DNA of 64,000 bases from Plasmopara viticola (GCA_001695595.3 MBPM02000008.1:620001-684000), one strand, 5' to 3'; counted from the first letter of the stretch, positions 47,265 through 60,264 are shown. Notes: a model not told the origin generated them from the sequence alone. Translations and numbers: made by a program.

Positions 47265-50200
47265 TTTGAAAAGAAAGCAAACTTTACAACTTGACCGCAT
47301 TCTACCCCCTTCTTTGCGAACCATGGTAACAGACACCTAGCCCTACCAACTTGTGGCCAAATCCCTTGCTTTTAATCCAAGTGCGATCTTATTCATAGTG
47401 AGCGAGGCACAATAGTATATGGGCAATATCGTGCACCACGTTTGGCTCGTTTTTCCGCAATGCACTTTGAGGGCTTGACAGGTCCTTTGTAATAGCAAAC
47501 TCACGTTCGCACACCCGTCACTGTTGACCCACGGACGATTGAATCCGATCGCTTTTCGGTGTGATTGCGGCAAGCGCCGAAGCCATCGCGAAGGTCCTAC
47601 TCTTTGCCCTTTGACCTAAAAAATGCAATTACTTGAAAAGAGTATGCATAGCATCCGATACAAAATTTGCGGCCGGCTGCGTGCCTCGACGCGACAAGCG
47701 AATGCGAGCCCTGTTCTGTCACACGTAAAGGTTGCAGAGTATATGGACGGTCAAACCGCTTCTACATTAACAACTGCACACTCTGTAACCGTGCGTTATA
47801 GAAATTGGCTGTAAAAGTTCGAGAGAAAAAACCGATCGCTGTTTTCGAGGCGTGGCTTTCTAGAGCGACTTTATCGCCCCCCATCAACACCCTATAGGGC
47901 TGACTTCGTATACACGATCCCTAAACTTTATTTGGTAAAAACCAGCCTTGAAAGTGATTCTACCTTAGATTTTAATTACATTTAGGCTCTCTTCGCTTTG
48001 TTCTAACGTGACTAGCCGGGAAACTCTATTCTCGACTGTGTTTATGACGAAAGCGTGTGGTAATGACCATGTTCGGGTGGGGTTTTCGCCTTATCGAAAG
48101 AGTTTTCGTCACGTTTTGATTTGCCGCAAGAAGCATGAGCCATAAAAAATAGACGACCCGACAATGGCCGGTAAAGGAGCGCGAGACCGATCCTGTTGTG
48201 TCGGCGTGACCGACTCGATTGGCACTTGTGCTAGGATTGCTGGTATAGGCAAACGATTTCTTGCTAACGTGACTTTTACGTGACGCTGCAGTGGTGAATG
48301 TAAAGCTCTGCGCCTCCGAATTATGCCATTTCGAACCGCCAAGTATTATGCAGGCAATATATTGTCCGCTGATAAGAAAGGTGACCTTTTATATATGGAA
48401 AAGGATGGATTAAAAAGTTGAGCGTTTAGTTATCGTATAGTGACCGCCACTGATGAATAATTTTGACCAATGTACATTGATTATTACGACAAAAAGGGTC
48501 GTTATCAATTTTTGCACCAAGCGTATGGCTTTGCACTCTAACTAATGTTAGAGTCTGTATTTTACGCCGACCATCCATTAAGAGAGCAACCGAACTCGCA
48601 AATACACAAAGACACCATTCTTACAGCACGCATCTTGCATACGTGCGTCGCGAAGATAGAGCCTCCATCGAGAGAGATTCTACCAAAAAGTGAGCATCTT
48701 ATACATGCTGTGCTTATTATGCAGTTATGGTGGCCGGTCCGGATATAAAACGCCTGGCTACAAACGGCTCTATTCGTGACCTGATCTATAAAGTATTGTA
48801 GTGCAAATCGCCTTTCCAGTGGCTGAGACATATGATTAAACAAAATGGCTGAGCTGTAAACACAGGACATTGGGTAAGCTTTCTATACACGTCACCACGA
48901 CGGTAAAGGACATTCCGCGAACGACGCTACGGGTCAGAAGCTGTATCCTTATTAGTAAGGGTCGGTAATTTTCACGATACATTAATCATTAATAGAAGCT
49001 AGCTATTTTTTGGGCTTAGATCGATCATGGTACTGTAAAGATAAAAAACTGTTTCTCATTTTTTTACAGCAATCGATGGTGAAAGAATGAAACTTGCTTA
49101 AGTTAAGTTGAAAATTGCTGCTAGAACAGTCACTAATCTTCGTTACTTTATCGATCAACAGAGGAATTCGATGCTTTAATAAAAGCACAACAATGCCTAG
49201 TTTCCTGACAGCTTGTGCAGTGTTAGAATGATTCCTGGAGCATCTAACTTTATCAAGCCGCAAGACCTAAAAGGACCACAAGTTCTTCATTAGTTTGTAT
49301 TTAAATGAATACACGCAGTGGTAGTGTAATTGTGTTTGAGACTTATTGACGATTGACGTGAGTACAATGTGAGCTCGTTGACGCGCTCTATGCTATAGTG
49401 CGCTAGTCAACATCCCAGTACTCATCGTTGACATATTGTGTTTAGAGATAGAGCGGAAAAAGGCAACTAGTTCAGGGTCATAATAAGCTAAAGAGTGCGA
49501 TGATTACTGCTCAAAAATTAATTTCGAGAAGAACGTGTCGTCGAGCAACAAATCACTTGATTTGACTTTTTTTACCACCAAATTTGAAAAGTGGAAATAC
49601 CGCTTTACCAAAGCACCCTAGTGCTGGCTCTTGCCAGCACCGCTCCATGTTTTTCTCAATAAATTGGACAGCTTTGCTCAGACCCATTATTATTCACAGA
49701 CTTTACTCGTACCCACAAAGACACATTTGTGAATGTTGGCAAAAAAATTGTTGGCTCTCTTGACCTCAGAGAACTTGCCGAGCGGATATAGATGGACCTC
49801 CAGAGCTGATGCTTAAGACAAGTTTACTGCAAAAGTACCGACGAAACTTTGAAACGGGTTAATGAAAATTGTCACCCGACAATTGAATGTTGCTGGAGCC
49901 GTCGATTATCCATTTAGCATCACTAGTCACTCATATAGCTTGTAGTCAGGATATGTGCCCTTTGCCTTTCTGAGAAAGAAAACATCAATGAGCTCACATT
50001 GCCCTCATGACAGTGGCTATTTATTGCACTACGCTCGCGTTAAAACAAAGACGCAATAAGGCTGCCAAAAAGAAATTCCGGCTGCTTTTTAAGTCATTCA
50101 TCTAAAGACCACGCAGCTTAGTGAAATGTACAATCGGCCACATCATAGTCCTTACTCCTAGAAGTTGTACATGTGAAAAAGGCTCATTGAGAAAAATTGC

Positions 50201-51232
50201 GCATTGTTGGGGCTTTTGACTAGTGACATAGTAGATGGATGATGTGCCGGATTCTAGAGGCTCTAAAGGATGTCTGGGCTTAAACTCAGCATACGCTGTC
50301 TATAAGCGAAGCCCAAGACATTTTTGTGGTAACTTAATTGAAGATTCCGCCTTCAACAGCACGGCCTCTGCGATTTTTACGGCTTTCAGCTCAGCCAAGA
50401 AACAAGCTGTCAGGATCAATTGCTGCAATATGGTTGTGTCTTCATTTGAAGCGCACCTATTGTGACACAACGTTGTCAATATTTCTCTCGTTTGTCAACC
50501 AAGGGTCGTTCAAACGATAGTAAGAATTGTTGGGGCTGATAACGATCCAACTTTGTCTTTTGCTGAGCTATTTTAACCGATTCTTTGAGCCCATCCAGCG
50601 TGCAGTAGACGTTTGCGCAGAGGACGCGTGACTTCCGGTGTATGACCCTCGCTCGTTACTCAAAACCGATGTGAACCACAGAGTGCTAAATCCAAGATTT
50701 ACTATTAGTCTTGACAAATTTACTTTATAAAAATCTTATCATTTTAAGTTTGAGCAAATTTGATTTGGTTTTTCGATGAGCTATAAATTGATTTCACTGC
50801 CTTTTTATCAATGTTCAAAATATCATTTGAAAATGTACACTAGAAAAGTGGATCATTGTCATTGTGACTGATGCATTCGAAACTAGTCGTCATCCAACGG
50901 CCCACAATACTTACGCAAATATAACGAACGCTATTAGCTCAGCTTGTGTCATGAAAATATTGCTAGATTTATCCCCTTCGATGCACTAGTTGCAGACGGT
51001 AAAGGAGGTACTTGACCTGAGACCTCTGCAGCACGTGAATTATGCGGCAAATTTATTCTGTGGTGCAGACTTTGAGCTGCGGCGCAAATCACAGCGGTGA
51101 TGCTTGTTCGACAAAGCGTTTAAATGGAGCTTTGACTGGTATCAAAAAGATCCCATCTTGATTGTGAAGATGCAATGAGTCCAATGTGTGTCACACTAGT
51201 TGACGCTGCAAGATTATTTAATAACGTTGGAT
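47265..51232. other. Gene-poor spacer
   Basis: No recognisable gene in about 4 kb. Frames at 47343-47573, 48109-48342, 48562-48870 and 50235-50465 are short and unrelated to known families. The sequence is AT-rich and without long repeats that I could detect. Confidence 0.45.
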
Positions 51233-51242
51233 ATATAAGGTA

Positions 51243-51567
51243 AGCTTGGAAAAGGTTGTGGTGACGCCCTCCTTCCAAGCGCGGGGGCTAAATGCTCGCG
51301 CGCTTCGGGCAGGTGCTCTCGGGCATCTGCAGGTCTCTAACGAGTCTCACCCTCGACGCGACGGTCTCCAGCTCCGGGCGCCACCTGGGCTCTTACCAAG
51401 TCGGAGATAAACAAACTAATGGAGGACCCTCAAGACCTCGGTGCTGGCTGCACTGCCCGCCGAACGAGACTCGACGTATGCGGACACCACTCTATGCCGT
51501 GGACTAGCCAGACTGAGCCTAGCACGTGCATAACTTGGCAACGCGATAACGTAATACATTACATTAC
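51243..51567 (+). mobile_element. Retroposon family A, copy 4 (SINE-like)
   Basis: A 325-bp copy in plus orientation beginning AGCTTGGAAAAGGTTG, with an ATTAC-type tail like copy 1. The 10-bp target duplication ATATAAGGTA lies at 51233-51242 and 51568-51577. The internal 71-codon frame is intact at 51292-51507. Confidence 0.88.
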
Positions 51568-51577
51568 ATATAAGGTA

Positions 51578-53386
51578 GTGAAATACATTGAGGAGCTAAA
51601 AACCTACAATACACGGACTTTGAACCACTATTCATGCATATTTATCAGTACGCTACATAGTGTAAATCTGATAAAGCTTAACCCATATTCAGAAGTATCG
51701 AATTATATAAAGTTTGGACATTAAGACTACTACCAACCTTTGGATGGCAACCTGCGGCTCATATTATCTCTACTTATAGATCGAAAGTAATATGCTATTC
51801 CTTTGAGCAACATTTTAGCCCCAAAATGGTGCTCGTTGCGCAAGATTTCGACGAGATTATCGCGCATCACAACTCGTCCTTCAGCTAGAAAATGGTTCAT
51901 CTGGATCGTCTTCAACAACAAAAATACTAGGTCGTTCCTGATGGTGACGCAAGGCCCAAGGTGGATGCAACCTTCAAGCCAAAATCACGCACAGTGAGCG
52001 GGAAGGCCGTTCTAGAAACTAAAAAGATAATGTTCTGCTTTGAGTCGAAGTGGTTACGATGGCCAAGATGTTTGCCAAACGGACCAATAGAATGTGAATT
52101 TGGCCGTCTGAAGTCTCGGTGGGAGAACGCAAATGCGTGCAAACGTGCGATTTTTAGGCGGTGTTTGGTAAGCTAAAGCACCATCGGATGCAAGTACTTT
52201 CGCAGCCCGAGTATGTATATCGTGTACAGTCACGCCTGCCAGGGTAAAAAGATTCTATAGATTTCTGTCCAAACTATAAGAGTTTCTGGTCTGGACTACC
52301 AGTGGCCTTCTTATCGATAGGGTTGCAACTACTGTTGATACATGGATAGTGTATGGTTGAAATGTAAAAGGCGGTATTCCTTATACGGTAGAAAGTCTAT
52401 TATGTAGCCGCGAAAGCTGCCTTAAATGCCGACTTCAATGTTCAGAAAATTAAAGTAGGGGTAGAATCACAGAGCTAGGACACGTCAGATGGTCCAGACC
52501 GCATCGATTGCAACTATGCTGGTGAGGAGGAGGTGAATAAACATACACTGATCCAATTATGTTTCATCTGTAATGAAACCTGACATTTGTGGCTACGGTT
52601 CTATCTACGCCACGGAACTTAAATTTAAAAAGCCAAAATACCCCGGCAAATCAGTCGTGAGGTATGCTGCAGCGAAACAATCCCACCTTACAGGCAGAAC
52701 GTGACCAGATGAGAAATCTCAACATTGTCAAGTTTAATAGAGCAATTAAAGTTTGATTGATCATAGAGTGTGTTGATCGAGCCCGCAAGCTTGGCTTGCT
52801 GATTGCTAGCAAAGGCGTAATAGAATATAATAATGTCGACCTCGAAGTGTCGGGCAATCAAGCTCAGAGCTTCAATGTCAGAGAATCCAGTCGTTAGCTG
52901 TAGCTCTACAAGTGACAACGTTACTATTTAGTCGAGAAGAACGAGTGTCACTGCAGCTGGGAGATCGCTTGATATAGCTTTGAAGTTTTCAAACTTTTAA
53001 TGGGTCAGATGCTGTTTAGTTTTAGGCCTGGATGTGAATCTTGACATCAACGTGGGTACGGTGTGGCAAAGCGCCACGATTTTTAAGCTGATTGGAGGCA
53101 AAATTCCTTTAGTGCCTCCCAATTTTCTGTCAAAGTATCTTTAGCTGGCCTTGAGCTCACCTCTGCCAAAACGCATAAACGTTGTTGATTCAGACACTGA
53201 AGTGGATACGCTAATGTCTTGAACATTGGAATTCTGTAAAAGACATTAATGGTGTCAAAGACAGAGGCCCACACGATGGCTATGGATAAAACCATATTAC
53301 TTTGCGTGAAGTGCACGCAAACCAACCACTTACGCTTTTTAGACACAAAGCTTGCTATATGGATCAAGTTTCGTAGTTGTCATTGA
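51578..53386. other. Gene-poor spacer
   Basis: No intact gene. A plus-strand stretch at 51961-52176 (containing FESKWLRWPRCLPNGPIE) is coding-like for about 70 codons but unrecognised; it might be a transposon fragment. Confidence 0.4.
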
Positions 53387-53402
53387 GGAATTGCTATATA
53401 GA

Positions 53403-53717
53403 GATTTAAGCTACCGGAACCCACGCGCTAGAACTAAGCTGCCTCTATCGCGGAATGCTGGTAGCAATCCGACTCATATTGGGACCAGGTTCCGCACCCC
53501 TCATTACACTATGGGGCTTTTTCGGTCAGTGGGGCTTCCCCCACCCAACCCTTTTATTAAGCAGGCGCGAGTTGGTAGGGCAGTCACACACGGGTGTGAT
53601 GGCTCGTTCACTTTAGTGACCTACCTCCGGCTGCCTTAGTTCGGTTCCTAGGGGTATCGAATCAGGTACTTCCCGGTCTTAGGTCAAACGGCTGACCGCT
53701 CGAGCCACAGGGCCGGT
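53403..53717 (-). mobile_element. tRNA-derived SINE
   Basis: A 315-bp element in minus orientation flanked by a perfect 16-bp target duplication GGAATTGCTATATAGA (53387-53402 and 53718-53733). Its 5' head (reading down from 53717) contains an A box TGGCTCGAGCGG (53707-53696) and a B box GATTCGATACC (53663-53653) with tRNA-like spacing, the internal RNA polymerase III promoter expected of tRNA-derived SINEs. The acceptor stem does not close, so it is not a functional tRNA. The body is unrelated to retroposon family A. Confidence 0.87.
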
Positions 53718-53751
53718 GGAATTGCTATATAGACGAGACGCTTACAGTGCG

Positions 53752-53980
53752 CGTGAAGTGGTACGTAGTCCACTGCGCGGCGCTTGTAAAACAAACCTTT
53801 TACTGCATGACATGAGCGATATGGTGTACCGTAAGTTAAGCAGAACGATAAGGTTACCGCTGCGTGTGAAGTGGCATTTCCAGTGCTAATGTATGATAAA
53901 ATTGCTGCATGTCATGTACGATGTAGCAGGCTAGTAGCCAAGGTGTGGTGTTAAGAACCTAAATGCACGTGAAGTGGTAC
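53752..53980. repeat. Degenerate ~100-115 bp repeats with CGTGAAGTGGTAC
   Basis: The motif CGTGAAGTGGTAC occurs at 53752-53764 and 53968-53980. A mutated copy (TGTGAAGTGGCA) lies at about 53865-53876. This implies three diverged tandem units next to the SINE. Confidence 0.55.
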
Positions 53981-53990
53981 ATTCCTTGCT

Positions 53991-56900
53991 AAAAAGCGAC
54001 CGGAGCGACTAGCGGTCGTAGCATATTATGCATTGTGTTGTTAGCTGCAGTCGATTAATTGCCAAGGGCTAGACTTTAAGATGCATGCAAAAAAGCACAT
54101 AATTTTTTGATCAACCCTCGTCGTGAATAGCATTTGCTGTAAATTGGGCGTAACATAGTCGACCTAAAGACGAAAGCTGCTCTTCTATTGCAACTAAAGT
54201 GGAACATCGAGCAGGAGCTCTAGTAAGCACGTCTTTTTTATGGATATCGATGTAGGATTCATTACGTCGAAGCACATTTATGTTGACACGACTACTCCAG
54301 TGCGCTATTGCTTAAATGAACACGATTTTAACTCTCTGACTTTTGCTTTAAATTGTCGATCGCTACTAGTCTAAATCTAATAGTTACTATCACGTTTCGA
54401 ACAAAGATCTGATGTAGTTTTTATTTTTCAAATGAGACTCGACATAATTTATGTTCATTCACGAAACTCTGGTAAAGCAAACATCCCGTGATTACTATCT
54501 AGTGTACTAATTAATCCAATATGAATCAAGTAGTTATCACAAGACCATGTACTGCGTTTCTGTTAGCTCCTCAGTATTGAACACTACCTTTTCGAAACAT
54601 GTGTCACACAACATGGCACTTATAGCTTGCTTGAGCTCCCTTGTGATTTAATTCATGCGAACGCGGAAACATTGGCGCTGCATCATCCGCAGGGATAGCG
54701 ATATATGCCCGCTATCAGAGCCTGATTTTAAACAAAAAAGCTGCAATATCTGACTTAAGGGGCATGATTCAATCGACTTGCTCGCAAAGTGCTGCTCAAG
54801 ACCCAAAAACTGACTGAACAAGACGTTTGTATATCGGCGCGTGACACGAAGTGCATGTGATGGCAAAGACAGTGAAAATTGTCCGCTTTCTTCTTTGCCA
54901 ATAAGACGAAGAGTATTCAGAACGCCGTAAATATTGAATACATTGTCCCTCAGATACTGAAAAAAGGGTACCTTATCCAGTCAATAGTCTTTGTTTTCTT
55001 TTTTGACAGAATAAGTCGTTAGTGAAGCAAAGAGAATATTTCCTGCCCGAGTGCACATGAGAGCTTGGAGCACTTCAGTAAGATTTTCTTGACTTAGTTG
55101 ACACTACTATATATGGTGGTCCGCGCCTTCGTCAGCACACCAATAGAGCTAAGCGAGGGCTCATGTCAGAAGAAGTGATCAAGAGAGCATGATGCCGCGG
55201 ACCATAGATCGAACGACAAAAATGCTCGGGCAACTGATGACAACTTGCAAGCCCACCGAAAGAAACATTCCACTTGCGCATCGGCTTTTCTGAAGCTGTC
55301 GAGAAGTGCGAGTGGCTTTCACGATATCGTGTTCTTTTGTATCCAGCGCTTAAAAGGCCTTTCGCCATTTAAGTATATCTGATACGATTTACAAAGCCAG
55401 CACCGATTCTATAATTTTTTAAAGTGGCCAAACGACGCATGTAAAGCTTTCTACAAAACAAACTTTAGGATTATAAGGCTGCGTGCGGCTCATGCTGAGC
55501 GATTGCCGTGACAGAATAGTTAAGGCCATTAAAATTGATGGTCTCTACTTAGCCCTTCGGGCGATTAACCTACGAATCTATAATGTGCCTGCGGACACAG
55601 GATCAGGCGATTTTTTTTTCATTTCTACTGGACTTCGTGCTCTCGTGCCTCTTTGGGGTAATCAACGATAAGCTTTGGTTCGCCTGACACAGTTTTCCGA
55701 TCGTTGTGCGGCGTAGAATCTGCAGCGAGTACGCTGTCACTTGCAAACATGGGGCGTACCACGCACTGTTTGCAGGCTTATAGGTCAGGTGAGTGCGGCA
55801 TAAGGTGGCTTGGTGGCGCGTGCCGCAAGTTTATGAACTTAGCTCGTGCTTTATTGAGAAAAAAAATACATGTGATGCCGAAGCTTACGGGTTGCAATCG
55901 ATCAAATAGCTTGCGTCTTGCTCGCGATATTGATAAGGTGACCAATGCTCGCGGCGCGAGTGTGCTCTGCGTATGATGGATGTGTCATCCCATGGCATAG
56001 CGTACTCACACTATTATGCCGCATGAGAGTCTTTGGCAGTGTGAAAACAAGTCTTATTCGAGGTGGCAGACTTTAACGATTTCCTACGGGTAACTTCGGC
56101 TTTCCAGGGTTTGCGTTCCGAAATGATCTTCGGACCGTACATTGTTAGTTGTGTAGGCATTTAAAAGCCGGTACAAGGTGTAAAAAAAGAAATAATTTGA
56201 CTTCTATACACCTAACAGACCTAAAGTGTTTACAAACGAGAGTGAAACGAGATAACACATATTTTATTGTGTGTCACGTTTGTTAATGGCATTTAGTAAA
56301 TTTAGCGATCTCATGACTCTTTGGGAGCGATTATTGCGAGCGACACCCTGAAGCCCATTGGCGGGACGAAAGTCCCATTGATCGACAAGGCACAAGTCAT
56401 GTGCTCTACTTTTTCGCATTCCAAGAAGCAAATGTTCTTTGCTCTAGCGCTTTAATCCATTGTGGCCGGTGTGCCCTCAAATATCGCTACTTGGAGTTTG
56501 TAGACTATCCTTTCACGGTTTTCCAAAAAAAATAGCCTGCCTATGACTGTAGCTCTTTCAAACACAAATTAAAATCGCCACTTTCATCGCCAATTCATCA
56601 CCTCAAAAAGTTGACCATGAGGCATATCTACCCCTACACCGGTCATGTATGTAGTTACCTTGACTTGCTCGGGAAGTGACGCCTCCGTTGGAAAAATTCA
56701 AAGGTCGCCGAAAGGAACAATTTTTCCAACGATCCCTTCATGTCGTCTAAGTCACGTCAAACAATGTACCCACGGCCTTTTAGGTAAAAGAGTGTTAGTG
56801 CCACGCGCTCTTGATTATCTGAGACCATAATCGTTTTGCAGCCATCTCTTTCAATTCTTTTTTAGCTTCACCATAAAGGTGAGAGCCTTACGTTCCACCA

Positions 56901-57773
56901 GATTAAACCCTGCAATAGGAGCTACCACCGCGGCTACCGGAGCCTGTGCTGACCTAATTCGCATCGTATAACTTGCGGTCACCAGGAGCCGTAAAGCCTT
57001 TCAGCTGCTGAATGGTACAAGATGTTGCAAATGCAGCCTTCTTCTTACAATCATAGGAGCCAGAAAAGCTTCTAAGCAGTGTGATCGGTGCAACAGACTG
57101 ATGAGGAAAGTCACTTTGATCCATTTTGTACCCTTTGCTTGGCCCATGCTAACAAGCTAGTTGCACAGGCATATGATTGACTACTACGTACTAATAGGTC
57201 TGAGGACGGCACGCACAAAGGAAGCTTGCAGAAAAAAAATGCGATTATTTAGTGAACGACAGATCACTATCCTCAGCCCTAAATTAACGACGCCAATTAA
57301 TGTCCTGTGTTTTGGTCCTACCTTTAATTCTAGGGGTCACACGTTATCTCGCGCTATTTCCACCAATCGAAACTCTGCCTTAACAGTGGGATCGATACGG
57401 TATCACCGCGTCGATATATTCGAAAAATTCGTCCCCTCATTCAGTGCATGACTGACGTACGCCAGCGATAGCGTGTTGTGCCTGTAAACGGCACCGTATC
57501 TTCTGCCGCAGCTGCGCAGCTTCGACCCCTGTCCGTACGGTCGTACGAAAGTCTTCACAAGCGCCACGAAGGGATGCGGCGGCATCAAGTCTAGCAGGTC
57601 AGTCGCCTCATTTCCATGATCCACCACTGGTTTCGCATGGCCCCCTCGTTCCATACTCAAAGGCAGTCACGCTACAGTACGCTCGCACCTGTCGCCACAA
57701 TGGCCACTCGCCAGGGGTCACAAACTCATCTGCCATTATCCGTCCTCGTCCCTTCCGACTCTCGGCGGCAGCA
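53991..57773. other. Gene-poor spacer
   Basis: No recognisable gene. The longest frames (55704-55976, 56645-56830, 57161-57451) have no family resemblance. The last ~150 bp are GC-richer and should hold the RWP-RK gene promoter. Confidence 0.45.
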
Positions 57774-58646
57774 ATGGCCACGATCGCGTCGCCCTTCCTG
57801 AGTGTCGACGACATGCTCATGGGGGAGATTCTCATGTCTCTCAAGCAAGACAGCATTGCCACGCGCAGTGTGCCCACGTCCGAGCCACGGCGGCCTCGCT
57901 ATTGCAACAACATGACTGGTCTGTCGGTCGAGGTGGCACCCCCGAGCACCGACAGTCCCGCCGACGTCTTTAGCCTCGACGCCTTTCAGTCTGTCAGTCC
58001 CTTGGCCTACCACCCTGTCCCGCCTTTGAGTCCCGCGGGCGTCCTTCCTTCCCCGCCCACGACCGTCACACCACGAGGGAGTAGCAAACGGTACGGTCCC
58101 GTGGTCCAGCTCGAAGACTTGCGCGAGTGTTTCAACATGCCCATTGCTGCCGTTGCGCGCAAATTTGGCATTTGCGCCACGCTGTTGAAAAAGATTTGCC
58201 GCCGCCACGGGATCCAGCGGTGGCCCCACCGTCAAATTCGCAGTCTCCAAAAGAGTATCGACCTGTTGCGCGAGTCGTTGCGCGTGGCCAAGGGGACGAA
58301 CAAGGACTACATTGCCAAGAAGATTGCCGCGTTCGAGTACACGCTCAAGTGTATCATGCAAGATCCCAACACGGCCGCCAAGGGCATTTCAGCAGGACAC
58401 TTGGCGTCTCCGGCGACGGAAGAAATGATCAAGCGCGAGACGCGGGCCAAGAACCGCAAGAAAGCAGCGGCCAGCGCTTTGACGCGCACGTCCTTGTCTG
58501 ACTTTGAAGAGGCGGCCAAAGCAAGGGTTGCGTCCTGTCAGGTCGAGCCATCGACGCAGGAGTGGACACATAGTGGAGCGGCTGGAGAGCGTCTCAACAC
58601 GCGCCGGGCCAGCGTGCCCATGTCGTTACACTCCATTCTGTGCTAA
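57774..58646 (+). CDS. RWP-RK domain transcription regulator
   Basis: 290 aa, intronless, ATG 57774 (MATIASPFLSVDDM). The RWP-RK DNA-binding domain lies at about residues 112-165: LEDLRECFNMPIAAVARKFG, then LLKKICRRHGIQRWPHRQI. The signature reads RWPHRQ, not the plant RWPxRK, so the second Lys position is altered. A helix follows (SIDLLRESLRVAKGTNKDY). The N-terminal ~100 residues are Pro/Ser-rich, probably disordered, and the C-terminus is basic (RAKNRKKAAAS). It lacks the GAF and PB1 domains of plant NLPs. RWP-RK proteins are an expanded regulator family in oomycetes; the target genes are unknown. The NIPA-like gene follows on the same strand. Confidence 0.9.
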   Translation: MATIASPFLSVDDMLMGEILMSLKQDSIATRSVPTSEPRRPRYCNNMTGLSVEVAPPSTDSPADVFSLDAFQSVSPLAYHPVPPLSPAGVLPSPPTTVTPRGSSKRYGPVVQLEDLRECFNMPIAAVARKFGICATLLKKICRRHGIQRWPHRQIRSLQKSIDLLRESLRVAKGTNKDYIAKKIAAFEYTLKCIMQDPNTAAKGISAGHLASPATEEMIKRETRAKNRKKAAASALTRTSLSDFEEAAKARVASCQVEPSTQEWTHSGAAGERLNTRRASVPMSLHSILC

Positions 58647-58923
58647 AGTGTGTAGAGGTGAGCTTCATGTTGTAATGTAGCGTTGTGTAGGTCTCGGAAA
58701 GTAAAAATACCGCGAGGTGCGAAATTGGGACAAATTATAAACAGACACATGCAATTACGTGGGTTTTATCGATTTAGGATGCTGCGTTTGAGATGAGTAG
58801 CATCATGGTATCGTGGTGAGTAGCTGGCTATTGTTGGCAAAGCAGCTATGACGACCATGGTCTTTATATAACTACGCCTTGTGGTCTGCCACCACTAGTT
58901 GCCTTGGCGCTTTGGCGGGCGCA

Positions 58924-60197
58924 ATGTGCAGCAAAGAGAAGGACGAGTCGAGCACGCTTTGGTACGTGGGTGTGCTCTTGACCATCGTCGGGTCTATCTG
59001 CACAAACATGGGCGTCAACTTGCAGAAATTCTCCTTCATGCGCGAAGCCAAAACTCGCAGCGTGGGCGCCAAGCGCGGGTACTTTCGCCAGCCCTTGTGG
59101 GTGATTGGGTTACTCCTCGTCGTCAGTGGGAGTATCCTTGATTTTGTGGCGCTAGGCTTCTTGCCCCAGTCGCTCGCGACACCAGTGGGTGGATCGACCA
59201 TGGTGGCCAATGTCGTCTTTGCGTCCCTTTTGCTCAAGGAGAAATTCACCCAGTCGGATGCCATCGGGACGGCCCTCATCTTGCTTGGTATCGTCATCGT
59301 TGCGACGTTCGCGTCAAAGCACAGTGCCTGCTACACGATTCACGAACTTGTGGCATTGTATCAAGCACCGCTCTTTGTCGTGTACGCCACGGTCATCCTC
59401 GTCGCGTGCGTCATTCTCTTTCTACTGACGCGCACGATGGAGCGTACGCTCAAGCAGAAAGGAAGGACGTCGTGGGAGTACCAGCGGTTTCGGAGAGTCC
59501 ATCCCGTGACGTACCCTGCGTTATCGGGCATCTTTGGTGCGCAATCGATCTTGTTTGCCAAATCGACGGCCGAGCTGATGAAGACGACGCTGGAAGGAGA
59601 CAATCAGTTCTTGACCGTTGGTCCGTATGCCATCACCCTCTGTATGTTGACGTGCGTCTTTATGCAACTCCATTGGCTCGCCCACGGCTTGCAGCTCTTC
59701 GACGCGGTCTTTGTCGTCCCCGTCTTTCAATGTTTTTTCATCTCGATTTCCATCTTGGGCGGGGGGTCTACTTTCAAGAATTTGCCAACATGCCGCATTT
59801 TGCACTTGGCATGTTTTCGCTTGGTGCGATTGCCATCATCAGTGGCGTCGTGAAGCTCGCCCATCGCGACATGCACAAGCTCAGTCCATTGCGGAGGTTG
59901 CGCGCGGCCACGTGCATGCTTGTTTTTATCTATCGAAGTCAAAAGGCGCAGAAGGGTCGGCTTTGCAGTCTAAACGAAAGCGAGAGGAAAGTTGTTTTGT
60001 GCACAAAAAAGACTATGACGCAATCGACATTAAAAGCACAAGCGTCCCCAATGCTTTTAATACAGCGCTCGACGGCATCCGTGGTCCCTGTTGGTCCCGA
60101 AGAAGCTCTAGATGCGACAACGACAGCAGTCGTCATTTCTGGACTCGTGCTGCCAGTCCAAGGAGATAAAAATTTTGAAGAAGATAATTTTTCGTAA
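58924..60197 (+). pseudogene. NIPA-like magnesium transporter, frameshifted near the C-terminus
   Basis: Multi-pass NIPA/DUF803 membrane protein. From ATG 58924 (MCSKEKDESST; earlier codons open only with TTG) the frame shows STLWYVGVLLTIVGSICTNMG, LQKFSFMR, GLLLVVSGSILDFVALGFL and GGSTMVANVVFASLLLKEKF, followed by further helices up to VVPVFQCFFISISILGG. At the G run 59761-59766 the frame breaks: frame 1 continues with a nonsense tail to a stop at 59853, whereas the next frame resumes with GVYFQEF, MPHFALGMFSLGAIAIISGV, the expected last helix. One missing G would explain this. It may be a sequencing error in a homopolymer or a true allele defect. The restored-frame segment would run to 60197. 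The gene is convergent with SAICAR synthase. Confidence 0.75.
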
Positions 60198-60264
60198 TTG
60201 TTCTTGTCCTAAATTGATTTTTTTCAAAAATGTCTGGTCTGTATTAAGTGGTGCCAAAATGCGG

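Noticed and set aside
53653..53717. Possible tRNA gene (A and B boxes present)
   Set aside because: No closing acceptor stem or clean anticodon arm; it is the head of a SINE with flanking target duplications.
57726..58361. Minus-strand 211-codon frame opposite the RWP-RK gene
   Set aside because: Antisense shadow of the RWP-RK coding sequence.
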